Shown here: one piece after another, positions 7,131 to 17,086 of the stretch
How positions within the stretch are numbered: the stretch's first letter is position 1
Layout of the letters: every line of letters starts with the position of its first letter
Assembly (NCBI RefSeq): GCF_002155915.1
Contig: NZ_MUME01000080.1
Coordinates: forward strand, 1 to 40,211
Source: Streptomyces thermovulgaris
Lineage (GTDB): Bacteria; Actinomycetota; Actinomycetes; Streptomycetales; Streptomycetaceae
Reading direction: 5' to 3'
DNA: 40,211 bases
Position numbers and translations under genes: made by a program
The notes under the pieces: generated by a model
What the model was told of the DNA's origin: nothing
Database searches by the model: none
Seen by the model: only the letters and a program-made list of their open reading frames with translations

Positions 7131-8443
7131 CAGCGGAGGAACCCTTCGTAGTTGCGCTGCTGGAGCTGGCTCTCGATCTGCTTCACCGTCTCGAGACCGA
7201 CACCCACGATGATCAGGATGCTGGTGCCCCCGAAGGGGAAGTTCTGGTTTGCTCCGAACCCGACCAACGCCATTGTTGGCACGAGAGCGATCAACCCCAG
7301 ATACAGCGACCCCGGCCAGGTGATCCGGTTGAGTACATACGAAAGGTACTCAGCGGTAGGTCGGCCAGCCCGGATGCCCGGGATGAAGCCACCATACTTC
7401 TTCATGTTGTCCGCGACTTCTTCGGGGTTGAAGGAGATCGCCACGTAGAAGAACGCGAAGAACACGATCAGCAGGAAGTACAGAGTGATGTAAATCGGGT
7501 GCTCTCCGGACACCAGGGTCTCCTGGATCCAGACCTTCCACCCCGCGTTGCCCTCGGCGAACTGGGCAATGAGCGCCGGAATGTAGAGCAGCGACGACGC
7601 GAAGATGACGGGAATCACACCCGCCTGGTTGACCTTGAGCGGGATGTACGTCGACGTACCCCCGTAGGAGCGGCGGCCGATCATGCGCTTGGCGTACTGC
7701 ACCGGAATACGGCGCTGGGCCTGCTCGACGAAGACCACCAGGGCGACCATGACGAATCCGACGATCATGACGGTGCCGAACTCGATCCACCCGTCGGCGA
7801 GCTTGCCCTGCTGCTTGATGGCCCACAGCGCGGACGGGAAGGTCGCGGCGATCGAGATGAACATCAGGATCGACATGCCGTTGCCGATGCCGCGGTCGGT
7901 GATCAGCTCACCCAGCCACATCACCAGGGTCGTACCGGCGGTCATCACGATGACCATGACGATCGTGTTGAAGATCGACTGGTCCGGGATGACATTGCCG
8001 GCGACGCTGCAGCCGGCGAACAGCGAGCCGCTGCGCGTGGCCGCCACGACACCCGTGCCCTGCAGGACCGCGAGCGCCACCGTCAGGTAACGGGTGTACT
8101 GGGTGATCTTGGCCGTGCCGGCCTGTCCCTCCTTCTTGAGGGCCTCCAGCCGCGGGATCACCACGGTCAGCAGCTGCAGGATGATGCTCGCCGTGATGTA
8201 CGGCATGATGCCCAGCGCGAAGACCGTGATCTGCAGCAGCGCACCGCCACTGAACATGTTCACCAGGCCGAAGAGGCCCTGGTTGGCCGAGGCCTCTGTG
8301 ACACACTGCTGGACGGCCTTGTAGTTGACGCCCGGGATCGGAATGTGGGTGCCGATGCGGAACACCACGATGATGCCGAGCGTGAAGAGCAGCTTCTTGC
8401 GCAGGTCGGGCGTCCTGAACGCCCGGGCGAAGCCGGTGAGCAC
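7130..8443 (-). CDS. secY: Protein translocase subunit SecY
   Basis: SecY forms the membrane channel of the Sec export system with SecE and SecG. The 437-aa product has about ten hydrophobic segments, beginning [20 protein letters not shown], then [36 protein letters not shown], and IGLVALVP-like segments near the end. The C-terminal cytosolic loop has the conserved [19 protein letters not shown]. Of the possible starts, GTG 8443 is chosen because AGGAGG stands 4 nt upstream and the length matches. It is 704 bp from rplO, with a terminator and promoter-like sites between, and is coupled to adk. Confidence 0.97.
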   Translation of the reverse strand: MLTGFARAFRTPDLRKKLLFTLGIIVVFRIGTHIPIPGVNYKAVQQCVTEASANQGLFGLVNMFSGGALLQITVFALGIMPYITASIILQLLTVVIPRLEALKKEGQAGTAKITQYTRYLTVALAVLQGTGVVAATRSGSLFAGCSVAGNVIPDQSIFNTIVMVIVMTAGTTLVMWLGELITDRGIGNGMSILMFISIAATFPSALWAIKQQGKLADGWIEFGTVMIVGFVMVALVVFVEQAQRRIPVQYAKRMIGRRSYGGTSTYIPLKVNQAGVIPVIFASSLLYIPALIAQFAEGNAGWKVWIQETLVSGEHPIYITLYFLLIVFFAFFYVAISFNPEEVADNMKKYGGFIPGIRAGRPTAEYLSYVLNRITWPGSLYLGLIALVPTMALVGFGANQNFPFGGTSILIIVGVGLETVKQIESQLQQRNYEGFLR

Positions 8444-8541
8444 GGTGCCTCCTGCGACCCCCCACGCAAGCGCGTCAAGGGCGACGGTCTTGAGGTTCAA
8501 CGACGATGACTATGTGATCAACAGCCGCCTGGCGGCAGGAA

Positions 8542-8569
8542 AGTCTACCCGGCGAAAGTTGGCAGTCTA
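8542..8569 (-). promoter_or_regulatory. Two tandem -10 candidates upstream of secY
   Basis: The minus strand has TAGACT at 8542-8547 and again at 8564-8569, the same hexamer as before infA. Neither has a good -35 at 17-18 nt, so this is a candidate only. It would give a leader of about 90-115 nt to the GTG of secY. Confidence 0.4.
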
Positions 8570-9080
8570 GGCCACCCTACCGGCGATCCGCCGGTCGAAA
8601 ACATCCGTCGGCACGATTGTGGGCCGACGGACATCCGGATACCGCCTTTCGGGTCCGCACTCCCGGCACTGCCCGCTCGGGCCCGCACGGGGCGGAGCGT
8701 TCCGGGCCGTGCCGTGACGTCCGGAGCCGGCCCGTCGCCGTCCCCTGCCGGTGTGCGCCGGTGCGTGCCGGTGTGCACCCGGCCGTCCCCCGGACGGGGG
8801 CGCGGCCTGCCGTCCGTCGGAGTGCCGGACCGGGGCGGCCCCGCACCGGCAGCCGGTGCCGAGGGCCCGGGTCGCGGGCTCTCTCGGCGGCAGCGCCGGG
8901 CGGCACGGCGTGAACGGGGTGGTGTTCCTCACCGCACGGGTCGGGGCGTCGCCGGGGCCGGCGGCTGGTGCCCCCGGTTCCCGCTTTCGAGGTCCCCGCC
9001 GCGGGCTCCCGCTGTCGCGGGGAGGGTTCCCGCTCCGGGGCGGAGCACCTCGCGCCGCGGGCCGGGCAGCGTGCGAACGA

Positions 9081-9117
9081 CCACGGCCCTGGGCCCCACA
9101 GGGGTCCAGGGCCGTGG
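9081..9117 (-). terminator. Strong terminator after rplO
   Basis: Arms 9081-9097 and 9101-9117 pair in 16 of 17 positions around an ACA loop (outer arm CCACGGCCCTGG). It begins 31 nt after the rplO stop and should end the spc transcript before secY. Confidence 0.75.
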
Positions 9118-9147
9118 CACGGAGCCTGAACTCGGACGAGCCCGAAC

Positions 9148-9600
9148 TCAGACGAGCTCGACGGTACCGCCGGCGGCGGTGATCTTCTCCTTGGCGGAGC
9201 CGGAGACGGCGTCGACCGTCACCCGCAGCGCCACGGAGATCTCACCCTGACCGAGGACCTTGACCGGGCGGTTCTTGCGAACGGCACCCTTGGCCACCAG
9301 GTCCTCGACCGTGACCTCGCCGCCCTCGGGGTAGAGCTCGGCCAGGCGGTCGAGGTTGACGACCTGGTACTCGGTCTTGAACGGGTTGTTGAAGCCCTTC
9401 AGCTTCGGGAGGCGCATGTGCAGCGGCATCTGGCCGCCCTCGAACCTCTGCGGAACCTGGCTGCGGGCCTTGGTTCCCTTGGTACCACGACCGGCCGTCT
9501 TGCCCTTCGACGCCTCACCGCGACCCACACGGGTCTTGGCGGTCTTGGCACCGGGGGCGGGACGGAGGTTGTGGATCTTCAGCGGGTTCTGCTCCGCCAT
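9148..9600 (-). CDS. rplO: 50S ribosomal protein uL15
   Basis: L15 is an early large-subunit assembly protein binding 23S rRNA. The 150-aa product has the Gly/Arg-rich N-terminal extension ([21 protein letters not shown]) and the family C-terminal domain ending GGTVELV. ATG 9600 lies 2 bp after the rpmD stop. It is the last gene of this spc block and is followed by a strong terminator, rather than directly by secY as in many bacteria. Confidence 0.97.
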   Translation of the reverse strand: MAEQNPLKIHNLRPAPGAKTAKTRVGRGEASKGKTAGRGTKGTKARSQVPQRFEGGQMPLHMRLPKLKGFNNPFKTEYQVVNLDRLAELYPEGGEVTVEDLVAKGAVRKNRPVKVLGQGEISVALRVTVDAVSGSAKEKITAAGGTVELV

Positions 9601-9602
9601 GA

Positions 9603-9785
9603 TCAGTCGACCTCCTCGACCGTCACGAGGTGGCGGACGGCACGCACCATGCCGCGGTACTCGGGACGGTCCTCCTTGACGACCACGTCGCCGAGCTTCT
9701 TCAGCCCGAGCGTACGCAGAGTGTCACGGTGGTTCTGCTTGCTGCCGATGTAGGACTTGACCTGCGTGATCTTGAGCTGTGCCAT
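9603..9785 (-). CDS. rpmD: 50S ribosomal protein uL30
   Basis: L30 is a 60-aa large-subunit protein. It starts [21 protein letters not shown], has the [13 protein letters not shown] segment and ends LVTVEEVD. The frame is open further upstream, but ATG 9785 gives the family length and lies 2 bp after the rpsE stop. It sits in the standard rpsE-rpmD-rplO order. Confidence 0.96.
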   Translation of the reverse strand: MAQLKITQVKSYIGSKQNHRDTLRTLGLKKLGDVVVKEDRPEYRGMVRAVRHLVTVEEVD

Positions 9786-9787
9786 GG

Positions 9788-10390
9788 TTACGCACCCGCC
9801 CCGGCACGCGCGCGCAGCAGAGCCGCAGGGGCCACGTCCTCCAGCGGCAGACCACGGCGGGCCGCGATCGCCTCGGGACGCTGCAGACCCTTGAGGGCCT
9901 CCACCGTGGCGTGCACGATGTTGATCTGGTTGTCGGAGCCGAGCGACTTCGACAGGACGTCGTGGATACCGGCGCACTCGAGCACCGCGCGCACCGGACC
10001 ACCGGCGATCACACCGGTACCCGGGGAGGCGGGCTTGAGCAGCACGACACCGGCCGCCTTCTCACCCTGGATCGGGTGCGGAATGGTGCCCTGGATCCGG
10101 GGGACCTTGAAGAAGTGCTTCTTGGCCTCCTCAACGCCCTTGGCGATGGCGGCCGGCACCTCCTTGGCCTTGCCGTATCCGACACCCACGGTGCCGTCGC
10201 CGTCGCCCACCACGACCAGCGCGGTGAAGCTGAAGCGACGACCACCCTTCACAACCTTGGCGACGCGGTTGATCGCGACAACACGCTCGATGTACGCGGT
10301 CTTCTCGGCGGCGGCTGCGCCGCCGTCACGGCCCTTCCGGTCCCGCCGCTCGCCACCGGCACCGCCACCGCGGCGCTGGGGTCCAGCCAT
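9788..10390 (-). CDS. rpsE: 30S ribosomal protein uS5
   Basis: S5 contributes to decoding accuracy and mRNA entry. It is 200 aa. After a Gly/Arg-rich N-terminal extension (about 1-28) comes the double-stranded RNA-binding domain ([21 protein letters not shown]) and then the C-terminal domain with [21 protein letters not shown] and [18 protein letters not shown] 10390 follows rplR by 40 bp with an AGAGAGG-type ribosome-binding site. The KVVKGG loop, where spectinomycin resistance arises in other bacteria, looks wild type. Confidence 0.97.
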   Translation of the reverse strand: MAGPQRRGGGAGGERRDRKGRDGGAAAAEKTAYIERVVAINRVAKVVKGGRRFSFTALVVVGDGDGTVGVGYGKAKEVPAAIAKGVEEAKKHFFKVPRIQGTIPHPIQGEKAAGVVLLKPASPGTGVIAGGPVRAVLECAGIHDVLSKSLGSDNQINIVHATVEALKGLQRPEAIAARRGLPLEDVAPAALLRARAGAGA

Positions 10391-10430
10391 TGGAATTACC
10401 TCTCTCTGTTTCCGCTAGCTCGGAACCGGC

Positions 10431-10814
10431 TCAGAACTTCAGGCCGGCTTCGCGGGCGGCGTCCGCCAGAGCGGCGATGCGCCCGGCGTACTGGTTGCCA
10501 CCGCGGTCGAACACGACGGCCTCGACACCGGCGGCCTTGGCGCGCTCGGCGACCAGGGCGCCGACCTTCCTGGCCTGCGCGGACTTGTCGCCCTCGCCAC
10601 CGCGGATCGAGCTGTCCATGGTGGACGCCGACGCCAGGGTGTGACCCTTGGTGTCGTCGATCACCTGCGCCACGATGTGGCGGTTGGAGCGGGTCACGAC
10701 CAGACGAGGACGCTCCGCCGTACCGGACACCTTCTTGCGGATCCGGAGGTGGCGGCGCTTGATCGCGGCGCGCTTGTAGGCGTCGCCCTTGAGGATCCTC
10801 TGCCCGTATGCCAT
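10431..10814 (-). CDS. rplR: 50S ribosomal protein uL18
   Basis: L18 binds 5S rRNA in the central protuberance. The 127-aa protein has a basic N-terminus ([24 protein letters not shown]) and the conserved [13 protein letters not shown] and [23 protein letters not shown] segments. ATG 10814 is 3 bp beyond the rplF stop, so translation is tightly linked. Confidence 0.97.
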   Translation of the reverse strand: MAYGQRILKGDAYKRAAIKRRHLRIRKKVSGTAERPRLVVTRSNRHIVAQVIDDTKGHTLASASTMDSSIRGGEGDKSAQARKVGALVAERAKAAGVEAVVFDRGGNQYAGRIAALADAAREAGLKF

Positions 10815-10817
10815 GGC

Positions 10818-11357
10818 TTACTTACCCGCCTTTCCGACCTTGCGGCGGATGACTTCGCCCTCGTACCTGACGCCCTTGGCCTTGTACGGGTCGGGCTTGC
10901 GCAGCTTGCGGATGTTGGCCGCGACCTCGCCGACCTTCTGCTTGTCGATGCCCTCGACCGAGAAGCGGGTGGGGCTCTCCACCTTGAAGGTGATGCCCTC
11001 CGGCGCCTCGACGAGGATCGGGTGGCTGTAGCCGAGCGAGAACTCCAGGTTCGAGCCCTTGGCCTGCACGCGGTAGCCAACACCGCTGATCTCGAGCTTC
11101 TTCACGTAACCCTGGGTCACGCCGGTGATCATGTTCGCCACCAGCGTGCGGGACAGACCGTGCAGGGCCTTGTTCTGACGCTCGTCGTTGGGACGGATCA
11201 CCCGCAGGGAGCCGTCCTCGTCCTTGACGACCTCGATCGGCGCGGCCACGGTGTGGGTCAGCTCGCCCTTGGGGCCCTTGACCGAGACCGTGCGGCCATC
11301 GATGGTGACGTCCACGCCGGCGGGAACCGCGATGGGAAGCTTGCCGATGCGCGACAT
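10818..11357 (-). CDS. rplF: 50S ribosomal protein uL6
   Basis: L6 lies near the sarcin-ricin loop and the factor-binding site. The 179-aa product has two related domains: [17 protein letters not shown] at the start, and the signature region with [25 protein letters not shown] at the end. ATG 11357 has GGAGGAAA upstream and is 24 bp from the rpsH stop. Confidence 0.97.
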   Translation of the reverse strand: MSRIGKLPIAVPAGVDVTIDGRTVSVKGPKGELTHTVAAPIEVVKDEDGSLRVIRPNDERQNKALHGLSRTLVANMITGVTQGYVKKLEISGVGYRVQAKGSNLEFSLGYSHPILVEAPEGITFKVESPTRFSVEGIDKQKVGEVAANIRKLRKPDPYKAKGVRYEGEVIRRKVGKAGK

Positions 11358-11381
11358 AGCTGTTTCCTCCGTTCCCTTCCG

Positions 11382-11780
11382 TTACCAGACGTAGGCGAGG
11401 ACTTCCCCACCCACGCCCTTCTTGCTGGCCTGCTTGTCGGTGAGGAGCCCGTGGGACGTGGAGATGATCGCCACGCCGAGGCCGCCGAGCACCTTCGGCA
11501 GGTTGTTGGCCTTCGCGTACACCCGGAGACCGGGCTTGGAGATCCGCTTGATGCCCGCGATGGAGCGCTCACGGTTCGGGCCGTACTTCAGCTCGAGGAC
11601 GAGGTTCTTGCCGACCTCGGCGTCCTCGGTCCTCCAGCCCGTGATGAAGCCCTCCTGCTGGAGAATCTCCGCAATGTGAGACTTGATCTTGGACGCCGGC
11701 ATCGTCACGGTGTCGTGGTACGCCGCGTTCGCGTTCCGCAGACGCGTAAGCATGTCTGCGATCGGATCAGTCATGGTCAT
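11382..11780 (-). CDS. rpsH: 30S ribosomal protein uS8
   Basis: S8 binds the central domain of 16S rRNA and is needed for early assembly. In E. coli it also represses spc operon translation. The 132-aa product starts [18 protein letters not shown] and contains the C-terminal signature [12 protein letters not shown]...GGEVLAYVW. The frame is open up to 11915, but ATG 11780 has GAAGG 7 nt upstream and gives the family length. A 212-bp gap separates it from rpsZ, with no gene seen there. Confidence 0.97.
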   Translation of the reverse strand: MTMTDPIADMLTRLRNANAAYHDTVTMPASKIKSHIAEILQQEGFITGWRTEDAEVGKNLVLELKYGPNRERSIAGIKRISKPGLRVYAKANNLPKVLGGLGVAIISTSHGLLTDKQASKKGVGGEVLAYVW

Positions 11781-11992
11781 GAATTGGCCTTCGGCCTCTC
11801 TCGCCGGGGTTTCCTGGTGCGCCATCCCTCTCCCCGATCCGAGACGGGACGGGTGCGGCGCGGTGGACCTACGGCGTAGTAAGTCGTACGGCACGGCAGG
11901 TGCCCAGCCCCGCAAGCCTACGGCATGCGGAGCGGGCCTCCTGCCGTCCCCTATTGCCTACCGAGAGCCTGGGAGTCCGGACGTGGTCCGGA

Positions 11993-12178
11993 TCACCAGG
12001 AACTCTTGGTCACGCCCGGCAGCTCGCCGCGGTGCGCCATCTCACGAAGGCACACACGGCAGAGGCCGAACTTGCGGTACACGGAGTGCGGACGGCCGCA
12101 GCGCTGGCAGCGGGTGTAGCCGCGCACGGCGAACTTCGGCTTGCGAGCAGCCTTCGCGATGAGAGCCTTCTTCGCCAT
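11993..12178 (-). CDS. rpsZ: 30S ribosomal protein uS14, zinc-binding type Z
   Basis: This is the short zinc form of S14 in the small-subunit head. The 61-aa protein has Cys24-x2-Cys27 and Cys40-x2-Cys43 (in [11 protein letters not shown] and GLCRVCLRE) and ends GVTKSSW. ATG 12178 is 5 bp after the rplE stop. Actinobacteria often carry a second, zinc-free S14 elsewhere for zinc limitation. That copy is not in this window. Confidence 0.97.
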   Translation of the reverse strand: MAKKALIAKAARKPKFAVRGYTRCQRCGRPHSVYRKFGLCRVCLREMAHRGELPGVTKSSW

Positions 12179-12183
12179 CTCGC

Positions 12184-12744
12184 TCACGCCTCCTTGAACG
12201 GGAAGCCGAGGTGACGGAGAAGGGCACGGCCCTCTTCGTCATTGGTCGCCGTGGTCACCACGGTGATGTCCATACCCCGGACGCGGTCGATCTTGTCCTG
12301 GTCGATCTCGTGGAACATCACCTGCTCCGTGAGACCGAAGGTGTAGTTGCCCCGGCCGTCGAACTGCTTGGGGGACAGGCCGCGGAAGTCGCGGATGCGC
12401 GGCAGCGCGAGCGACAGGGTGCGGTCCAGAAACTCCCACATGCGGTCGCCGCGGAGCGTGACGTGGGCGCCGATCGGCTGGCCCTCGCGCAGCTTGAACT
12501 GCGCGATGGACTTGCGGGCCTTGGTGACCGCGGGCTTCTGGCCGGTGATCGTGGCGAGGTCGCGGATGGCGCCCTCGATCAGCTTGGAGTCGCGGGCGGC
12601 GTCGCCCACACCCATGTTGACCACGATCTTGACGAGGTTCGGAACCTGCATGACGTTCTTGTACTTGAACTCGTCACGCAGCTTCGGGACGATCTCGTCC
12701 TTGTACTTCTGCTTCAGACGCGGAGTCACGGTGGTGGTCGTCAT
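12184..12744 (-). CDS. rplE: 50S ribosomal protein uL5
   Basis: L5 binds 5S rRNA and contacts the P-site tRNA. It is 186 aa with [21 protein letters not shown], the [21 protein letters not shown] segment and [27 protein letters not shown] 12744 overlaps the rplX stop as TGATG, so the two are translationally coupled. Confidence 0.97.
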   Translation of the reverse strand: MTTTTVTPRLKQKYKDEIVPKLRDEFKYKNVMQVPNLVKIVVNMGVGDAARDSKLIEGAIRDLATITGQKPAVTKARKSIAQFKLREGQPIGAHVTLRGDRMWEFLDRTLSLALPRIRDFRGLSPKQFDGRGNYTFGLTEQVMFHEIDQDKIDRVRGMDITVVTTATNDEEGRALLRHLGFPFKEA

Positions 12745-13067
12745 CAGATGTCCTCACCCGTCCGCTTGGCAACGCGGATCTTGTTGCCGTTCTCGTCGAA
12801 GCGATAACCGACGCGGGTCACAACCTTCTTGCCGTCCTTCTCCACGACCAGCTGGACGTTGGAGACGTGGATCGGCGCCTCGGTGGTGATGATCCCGCCG
12901 GCCTGGGAACCGCGGGCGGTCGGACCGGCCTTGGTGTGCTTCTTGACCCGGTTGACACCCTCGACCAGGACGCGCTGCTCACGCGGGTAGGCGGCGATGA
13001 CCTTGCCCTGCTTGCCCTTGTCCTTGCCGGTGATGACCTGGACCAGGTCGCCCTTCTTGATCTTCAT
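12744..13067 (-). CDS. rplX: 50S ribosomal protein uL24
   Basis: L24 initiates large-subunit assembly. The 107-aa protein carries the KOW motif at the start ([23 protein letters not shown]) and [20 protein letters not shown]. Two starts compete: GTG 13073, which overlaps the rplN stop, and ATG 13067. I chose ATG because GGAGGT is 9 nt upstream of it but only 3 nt from the GTG. The difference is two residues. Confidence 0.96.
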   Translation of the reverse strand: MKIKKGDLVQVITGKDKGKQGKVIAAYPREQRVLVEGVNRVKKHTKAGPTARGSQAGGIITTEAPIHVSNVQLVVEKDGKKVVTRVGYRFDENGNKIRVAKRTGEDI

Positions 13068-13069
13068 GC

Positions 13070-13438
13070 TCACAGCACCTCCGGCGCGAGGGAGATGATC
13101 TTCATGAACTTCTTCTCGCGCAGCTCACGGCCGACCGGGCCGAAGATACGGGTGCCACGAGGATCGCCGTCGTTCTTGAGAATGACGGCGGCGTTCTCGT
13201 CGAAGCGGATGTACGAGCCGTCCGGGCGGCGGCGCTCCTTGACGGTGCGGACAACGACCGCCTTGACGATGTCGCCCTTCTTCACGTTGCCACCGGGGAT
13301 CGCGTCCTTGACGGTGGCGACGATGACGTCACCGATACCCGCGTAGCGGCGACCGGAGCCGCCGAGCACACGGATGCAAAGGATCTCCTTCGCCCCCGTG
13401 TTGTCGGCGACACGCAGTCGCGACTCCTGCTGGATCAC
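13070..13438 (-). CDS. rplN: 50S ribosomal protein uL14
   Basis: L14 is a universally conserved large-subunit protein near the EF-G binding region. The 122-aa protein begins [17 protein letters not shown] and has the signature with [23 protein letters not shown]. The start is GTG 13438, with AGGAGA 5 nt upstream. The upstream open frame to 13555 is unsupported. It is the first spc gene, after a 324-bp structured break from rpsQ, so it likely begins a transcript. Confidence 0.97.
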   Translation of the reverse strand: MIQQESRLRVADNTGAKEILCIRVLGGSGRRYAGIGDVIVATVKDAIPGGNVKKGDIVKAVVVRTVKERRRPDGSYIRFDENAAVILKNDGDPRGTRIFGPVGRELREKKFMKIISLAPEVL

Positions 13439-13466
13439 GTCTATCTCCTGATCGTCTGCCGGTTCC

Positions 13467-13484
13467 CTCCGGGAGGGCCCGGAG
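13467..13484 (-). promoter_or_regulatory. Leader hairpin 2 of rplN
   Basis: CTCCGGG (13467-13473) pairs with CCCGGAG (13478-13484) around a 4-nt loop, about 30 nt upstream of the rplN GTG. Confidence 0.4.
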
Positions 13485-13499
13485 AGCCTGGCGGAACTG

Positions 13500-13522
13500 T
13501 CCTGCGGGTCGGTCCCGCAGGA
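13500..13522 (-). promoter_or_regulatory. Leader hairpin 1 of rplN
   Basis: TCCTGCGGG (13500-13508) pairs perfectly over 9 bp with 13514-13522 around a 5-nt loop. Together with the next hairpin it could be a protein-binding or attenuation leader. Confidence 0.45.
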
Positions 13523-13739
13523 ATTACTTGTGCCTCTGAGGCGCAGAACCCTCACCGTCGGGGCGAGTGCCCAGGGGTCCGGCCGTCCGGGGCGGCTCCG
13601 CGAGTCGCCTCACGCGACCGCCGCCGGCTGCGGCCCGAGCCGCCGGAGCCGCCCGGTCCGGACCCCGTGGCTCGCGCCGGGCCCGGGCCGGGGCACGGCC
13701 CCGGCGGGATGCCGGGGGTGACAGGCCCCTGGCAGGGTC

Positions 13740-13765
13740 AGCGGGGACGGAGCCCCCGCTTTTTA
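13740..13765. terminator. Hairpin at the end of the S10 operon
   Basis: AGCGGGG (13740-13746) pairs with CCCCGCT (13754-13760). A TTTT run lies on the rpsQ side and overlaps its TAA. In the minus direction the stem directly follows the stop. On the plus strand it would look like a classical stem plus U tract. Confidence 0.5.
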
Positions 13766-14050
13766 CTTCGCCTTCTCGAGGATCTCGACGACGCGCCAGC
13801 GCTTCGTCGCGGACAGCGGCCGGGTCTCCATCAGGAGGACGCGGTCGCCGACAGCCGCGGCGTTCTGCTCGTCGTGCGCCTTGAGCTTGCTGGTGCGGCG
13901 GATGACCTTGCCGTACAGCGGGTGCTTGACGCGGTCCTCGACGGCGACGACGACGGTCTTGTCCATCTTGTCGCTGACGACGTAGCCCTCACGGGTCTTG
14001 CGGGAGCCGCGCTGCTCCGTCTCGTTCTTCGTCACGTTGCTCTCGCTCAT
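13763..14050 (-). CDS. rpsQ: 30S ribosomal protein uS17
   Basis: S17 is a primary 16S rRNA-binding protein. The 95-aa product has an extra charged N-terminus ([17 protein letters not shown]) before the OB-fold core [33 protein letters not shown]. It ends [15 protein letters not shown] 14050 overlaps the rpmC stop as TGATG. It is the last gene of the S10 operon. Confidence 0.97.
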   Translation of the reverse strand: MSESNVTKNETEQRGSRKTREGYVVSDKMDKTVVVAVEDRVKHPLYGKVIRRTSKLKAHDEQNAAAVGDRVLLMETRPLSATKRWRVVEILEKAK

Positions 14051-14274
14051 CAGGCGTTCTCCACCGTCTCGATGCCCAGCTCACGCTCGCGCATCAGGGT
14101 GTAGATCCGCGCGATGTCCTTGCGGACCGCCTTCAGACGGCCGTGGTTCTCAAGCTGACCGGTCGCCGCCTGGAAGCGGAGGTTGAACAGCTCTTCCTTG
14201 GCCTCGCGGAGCTTGGCGAGAAGCTCCTCGTTGCCCAGCTCACGCAGCTCGGACGCCTTGGTACCGGCCGACAT
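14050..14274 (-). CDS. rpmC: 50S ribosomal protein uL29
   Basis: L29 sits at the tunnel exit and, with L23, helps dock nascent-chain factors. The 74-aa, mostly helical protein starts [20 protein letters not shown] and contains [23 protein letters not shown] 14274 is preferred over the GTG one codon upstream, because it overlaps the rplP stop as TGATG and gives the expected N-terminus. Confidence 0.97.
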   Translation of the reverse strand: MSAGTKASELRELGNEELLAKLREAKEELFNLRFQAATGQLENHGRLKAVRKDIARIYTLMRERELGIETVENA

Positions 14275-14693
14275 CACGCTTCACCTGCCTCGCGCTTGAC
14301 GATCCGGCACTTCATCGGCAGCTTGTGGGCCGCACGGGTCAGCGCCTCACGGGCGATCTTCTCGTTCGGGTAGGACAGCTCGAACATCACGCGACCGGGC
14401 TTGACGTTCGCGACCCACCACTCCGGCGAACCCTTGCCGGAACCCATACGGGTCTCGGCGGGCTTCTTGGTCAGCGGACGGTCCGGGAAGATGTTGATCC
14501 AGACCTTGCCACCACGCTTGATGTGGCGGGTCATGGCGATACGGGCCGCCTCGATCTGGCGGTTCGTCACATAGGCCGGGGTCAGCGCCTGGATGCCGTA
14601 CTCGCCGAACGCGACCTGCGTCCCGCCCTTCGCCAGACCATTGCGCCGAGGGTGGTGCTGCTTGCGGTGCTTGACCCTACGGGGGATCAGCAT
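14274..14693 (-). CDS. rplP: 50S ribosomal protein uL16
   Basis: L16 organises the A-site side of the peptidyl transferase region. The 139-aa protein has [19 protein letters not shown] and the signature segment [30 protein letters not shown] 14693 lies 5 bp after the rpsC stop. Confidence 0.97.
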   Translation of the reverse strand: MLIPRRVKHRKQHHPRRNGLAKGGTQVAFGEYGIQALTPAYVTNRQIEAARIAMTRHIKRGGKVWINIFPDRPLTKKPAETRMGSGKGSPEWWVANVKPGRVMFELSYPNEKIAREALTRAAHKLPMKCRIVKREAGEA

Positions 14694-14698
14694 GTCGG

Positions 14699-15514
14699 TC
14701 AGGCCTCCGTTCCGGTGCTCTCAGCCGGAGCGGCAGTGGCGGCGTCGGCCTTGGGGGCCTCGGCGGCCTGAGCCTGCTGCTGCGGCTTGCGACCGCGCCG
14801 CTCGCCACGGCCACGGGCCGGGCGGTCGGAGCCGCGAGCCGGGCGGTTGCCCGCACGGGCGGCGGCGTTCTCGGCGCGGACCTCGGCGATGTTCTTCACG
14901 TCGCCCTTGTAGATCCAGACCTTCACACCGATGCGGCCGAAGGTCGTCCTGGCCTCGAAGAAGCCGTAGTCCACGTTCGCGCGGAGCGTGTGCAGGGGCA
15001 CACGGCCCTCGCGGTAGAACTCCGAACGGGACATCTCGGCGCCGCCGAGGCGACCGCTGCACTGGATCTTGATGCCCTTGGCGCCGGCCTTCATCGCCGA
15101 CTGCATGCTCTTGCGCATGGCGCGGCGGAAGGAGACGCGGGAGGACAGCTGCTCGGCAACGGCCTGGGCCACCAGCTGAGCGTCGGTCTCGGGGTTCTTG
15201 ACCTCGAGGATGTTCAGCTGGACCTGCTTGCCCGTGAGCTTCTCGAGGTCGCCGCGGATGCGGTCGGCCTCGGCGCCACGGCGGCCGATGACGATGCCCG
15301 GACGCGCGGTGTGGATGTCCACGCGGACGCGGTCACGGGTGCGCTCGATCTCCACCTTGGAGATTCCGGCGCGCTCCATGCCGGACGTCATCATCCGACG
15401 GATGGCGACGTCTTCCTTGATGTAGTCCTTGTAGAGCTTGTCGGCGTACCAGCGCGACTTGAAGTCGGTCGTGACGCCGAGCCGGAACCCGTGCGGGTTT
15501 ACCTTCTGGCCCAT
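14699..15514 (-). CDS. rpsC: 30S ribosomal protein uS3
   Basis: S3 lines the mRNA entry tunnel. It is 271 aa, with the KH domain in the N-terminal half ([24 protein letters not shown]) and the C-terminal domain [27 protein letters not shown] long Ala/Arg/Gly-rich tail from about residue 215 to the end is typical of actinobacteria. ATG 15514 overlaps the rplV stop as TAATG. Confidence 0.97.
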   Translation of the reverse strand: MGQKVNPHGFRLGVTTDFKSRWYADKLYKDYIKEDVAIRRMMTSGMERAGISKVEIERTRDRVRVDIHTARPGIVIGRRGAEADRIRGDLEKLTGKQVQLNILEVKNPETDAQLVAQAVAEQLSSRVSFRRAMRKSMQSAMKAGAKGIKIQCSGRLGGAEMSRSEFYREGRVPLHTLRANVDYGFFEARTTFGRIGVKVWIYKGDVKNIAEVRAENAAARAGNRPARGSDRPARGRGERRGRKPQQQAQAAEAPKADAATAAPAESTGTEA

Positions 15515-15861
15515 TACCGGGTCCCTTCCTTGCTGCTGACGACCACGGTGATGTGGCTGGTCCGCTTGCGGATCCGGTAGGCGCGGCCCTGGGCGCGCGG
15601 ACGGAACCGCTTCAGGGTCGGGCCCTCGTCGACGTACGCCTCGGAGACGTAGAGGCTGTCGACGTCCGTGTGGTTGTAGTTGTGCGCGGCGTTGGCGATG
15701 GCGCTGTCCAGCACCTTGCCGACCGGCACGGAGGCTGCCTGCGGAGCGAATCGCAGGACGGCCTGGGCCTCCGTGGCGCGCATGCCACGGATGAGGTCCA
15801 CCACGCGGCGGGCCTTCATGGGCGTGACGCGGATGTACCGCGCCTGGGCCCTGGCTTCCAT
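15514..15861 (-). CDS. rplV: 50S ribosomal protein uL22
   Basis: The loop of L22 forms part of the exit tunnel constriction, where macrolide resistance mutations arise. The 115-aa product has [19 protein letters not shown], the NAAHNYNH segment and the loop region [25 protein letters not shown], which is intact. ATG 15861 is 41 bp from the rpsS stop. Confidence 0.97.
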   Translation of the reverse strand: MEARAQARYIRVTPMKARRVVDLIRGMRATEAQAVLRFAPQAASVPVGKVLDSAIANAAHNYNHTDVDSLYVSEAYVDEGPTLKRFRPRAQGRAYRIRKRTSHITVVVSSKEGTR

Positions 15862-15902
15862 GGTTGTCCCTTCAGTTACTTGCGTGTCTGAATGCGATCC
15901 GC

Positions 15903-16184
15903 TTAGCGGCGCTTCGACTTCCGGTCTTCCTTGACGTGGCCCCGGAAAGTGCGGGTCGGCGCGAACTCGCCGAGCTTGTGGCCGACCATCGCCTCGGTGA
16001 TGAACACCGGGATGTGGGTCTTGCCGTTGTGCACCGCGATCGTGTGGCCGAGCATGGCCGGAACGATCATTGAGCGACGGGACCAGGTCTTGATGACGTT
16101 CTTGGTGCCCGCTTCGTTCTGCGCTTCCACCTTCTTGAGCAGGTGGTCGTCGACGAAGGGCCCCTTCTTCAGACTACGAGGCAT
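15903..16184 (-). CDS. rpsS: 30S ribosomal protein uS19
   Basis: S19 works with S13 in the subunit head. It is 93 aa, starting [20 protein letters not shown] and including the signature [23 protein letters not shown]. It ends in a basic KEDRKSKRR tail. ATG 16184 lies 12 bp after the rplB stop. Confidence 0.97.
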   Translation of the reverse strand: MPRSLKKGPFVDDHLLKKVEAQNEAGTKNVIKTWSRRSMIVPAMLGHTIAVHNGKTHIPVFITEAMVGHKLGEFAPTRTFRGHVKEDRKSKRR

Positions 16185-16196
16185 CTCAACCCGTCC

Positions 16197-17033
16197 TTAG
16201 CGCTTCTTGTTCGTCTTGCGGCGGCGGACGATGTACTTGTTGCTCGCCTTCTTGGGAGAACGAGTACGACCTTCCTTCTGACCCCAGGGGCTGACCGGGT
16301 GACGGCCACCCGAGGTCTTGCCCTCACCACCACCGTGGGGGTGGTCGACCGGGTTCATCGCCACACCGCGAACGGTCGGACGGATGCCCAGCCAGCGCTT
16401 GCGGCCGGCCTTGCCCAGGCTGATGTTGGACTGCTCGGCGTTGCCGACCTCGCCGACGGTGGCGCGGCAGCGCACGTCGACCAGGCGGATCTCACCGGAC
16501 GGCATGCGGAGGTGGGCGTAGGCGCCCTCCTTCGCGAGCAGCTGCACCGAGGCGCCGGCGGAGCGGGCGAACTTGGCGCCGCCGCCGGGACGCAGCTCGA
16601 TGGCGTGCAGCGTCGTACCGACCGGGATGTTGCGCAGGGCGAGGTTGTTGCCCGGCTTGATGTCGGCCCCGGGACCGTTCTCGACGCGGTCGCCCTGCCG
16701 CAGGCCGCGCGGGGCGAGGATGTAGCGCTTCTCGCCGTCGGCGTAGTGCAGCAGCGCGATGCGCGCGGTGCGGTTGGGGTCGTACTCGATGTGCGCAACC
16801 TTCGCCGGCACACCGTCCTTGTCGTGACGACGGAAGTCGATCACGCGGTAGGCGCGCTTGTGGCCGCCGCCCTGGTGACGGACGGTCACACGCCCCGAGT
16901 TGTTACGGCCGCCCTTGCTGTGCAGCGGACGGACCAGCGACTTCTCCGGCGTGGACCGCGTGATCTCGACGAAGTCGGCGACGCTGGCGCCACGACGGCC
17001 AGGAGTCGTCGGCTTGTACTTGCGGATACCCAT
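16197..17033 (-). CDS. rplB: 50S ribosomal protein uL2
   Basis: L2 is essential for subunit association and peptidyl transferase activity. The protein is 278 aa. It has [20 protein letters not shown], the RNA-binding region and the signature [20 protein letters not shown] with the His implicated in function. It ends [15 protein letters not shown] 17033 is 53 bp from the rplW stop. Confidence 0.98.
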   Translation of the reverse strand: MGIRKYKPTTPGRRGASVADFVEITRSTPEKSLVRPLHSKGGRNNSGRVTVRHQGGGHKRAYRVIDFRRHDKDGVPAKVAHIEYDPNRTARIALLHYADGEKRYILAPRGLRQGDRVENGPGADIKPGNNLALRNIPVGTTLHAIELRPGGGAKFARSAGASVQLLAKEGAYAHLRMPSGEIRLVDVRCRATVGEVGNAEQSNISLGKAGRKRWLGIRPTVRGVAMNPVDHPHGGGEGKTSGGRHPVSPWGQKEGRTRSPKKASNKYIVRRRKTNKKR

Positions 17034-17086
17034 TGTCTCTCAGTCCTCGGAAATGATCCGGACTATCTGGACGCTCCAGGCCGCCG

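Larger units (their letters stand above)
8444..9147. other. 704-bp non-coding gap between rplO and secY
   Basis: Frames here lack family features and are typical high-G+C noise. From the rplO side it holds a strong terminator (9081-9117), then about 500 bp of G+C-rich DNA in which I see nothing definite, then two TAGACT hexamers that may drive secY. The gap splits the classical spc operon. Confidence 0.6.
13439..13762. other. Structured gap between rpsQ (S10 operon) and rplN (spc operon)
   Basis: No gene is supported here. On the minus strand a hairpin follows rpsQ (13740-13760). A longer imperfect stem pairs about 13587-13600 with 13644-13656 with one bulged base, and two compact hairpins precede rplN. 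An A+T-richer patch (minus-strand TAATTC, plus 13520-13526) could hold a -10, without a clear -35. Confidence 0.5.
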
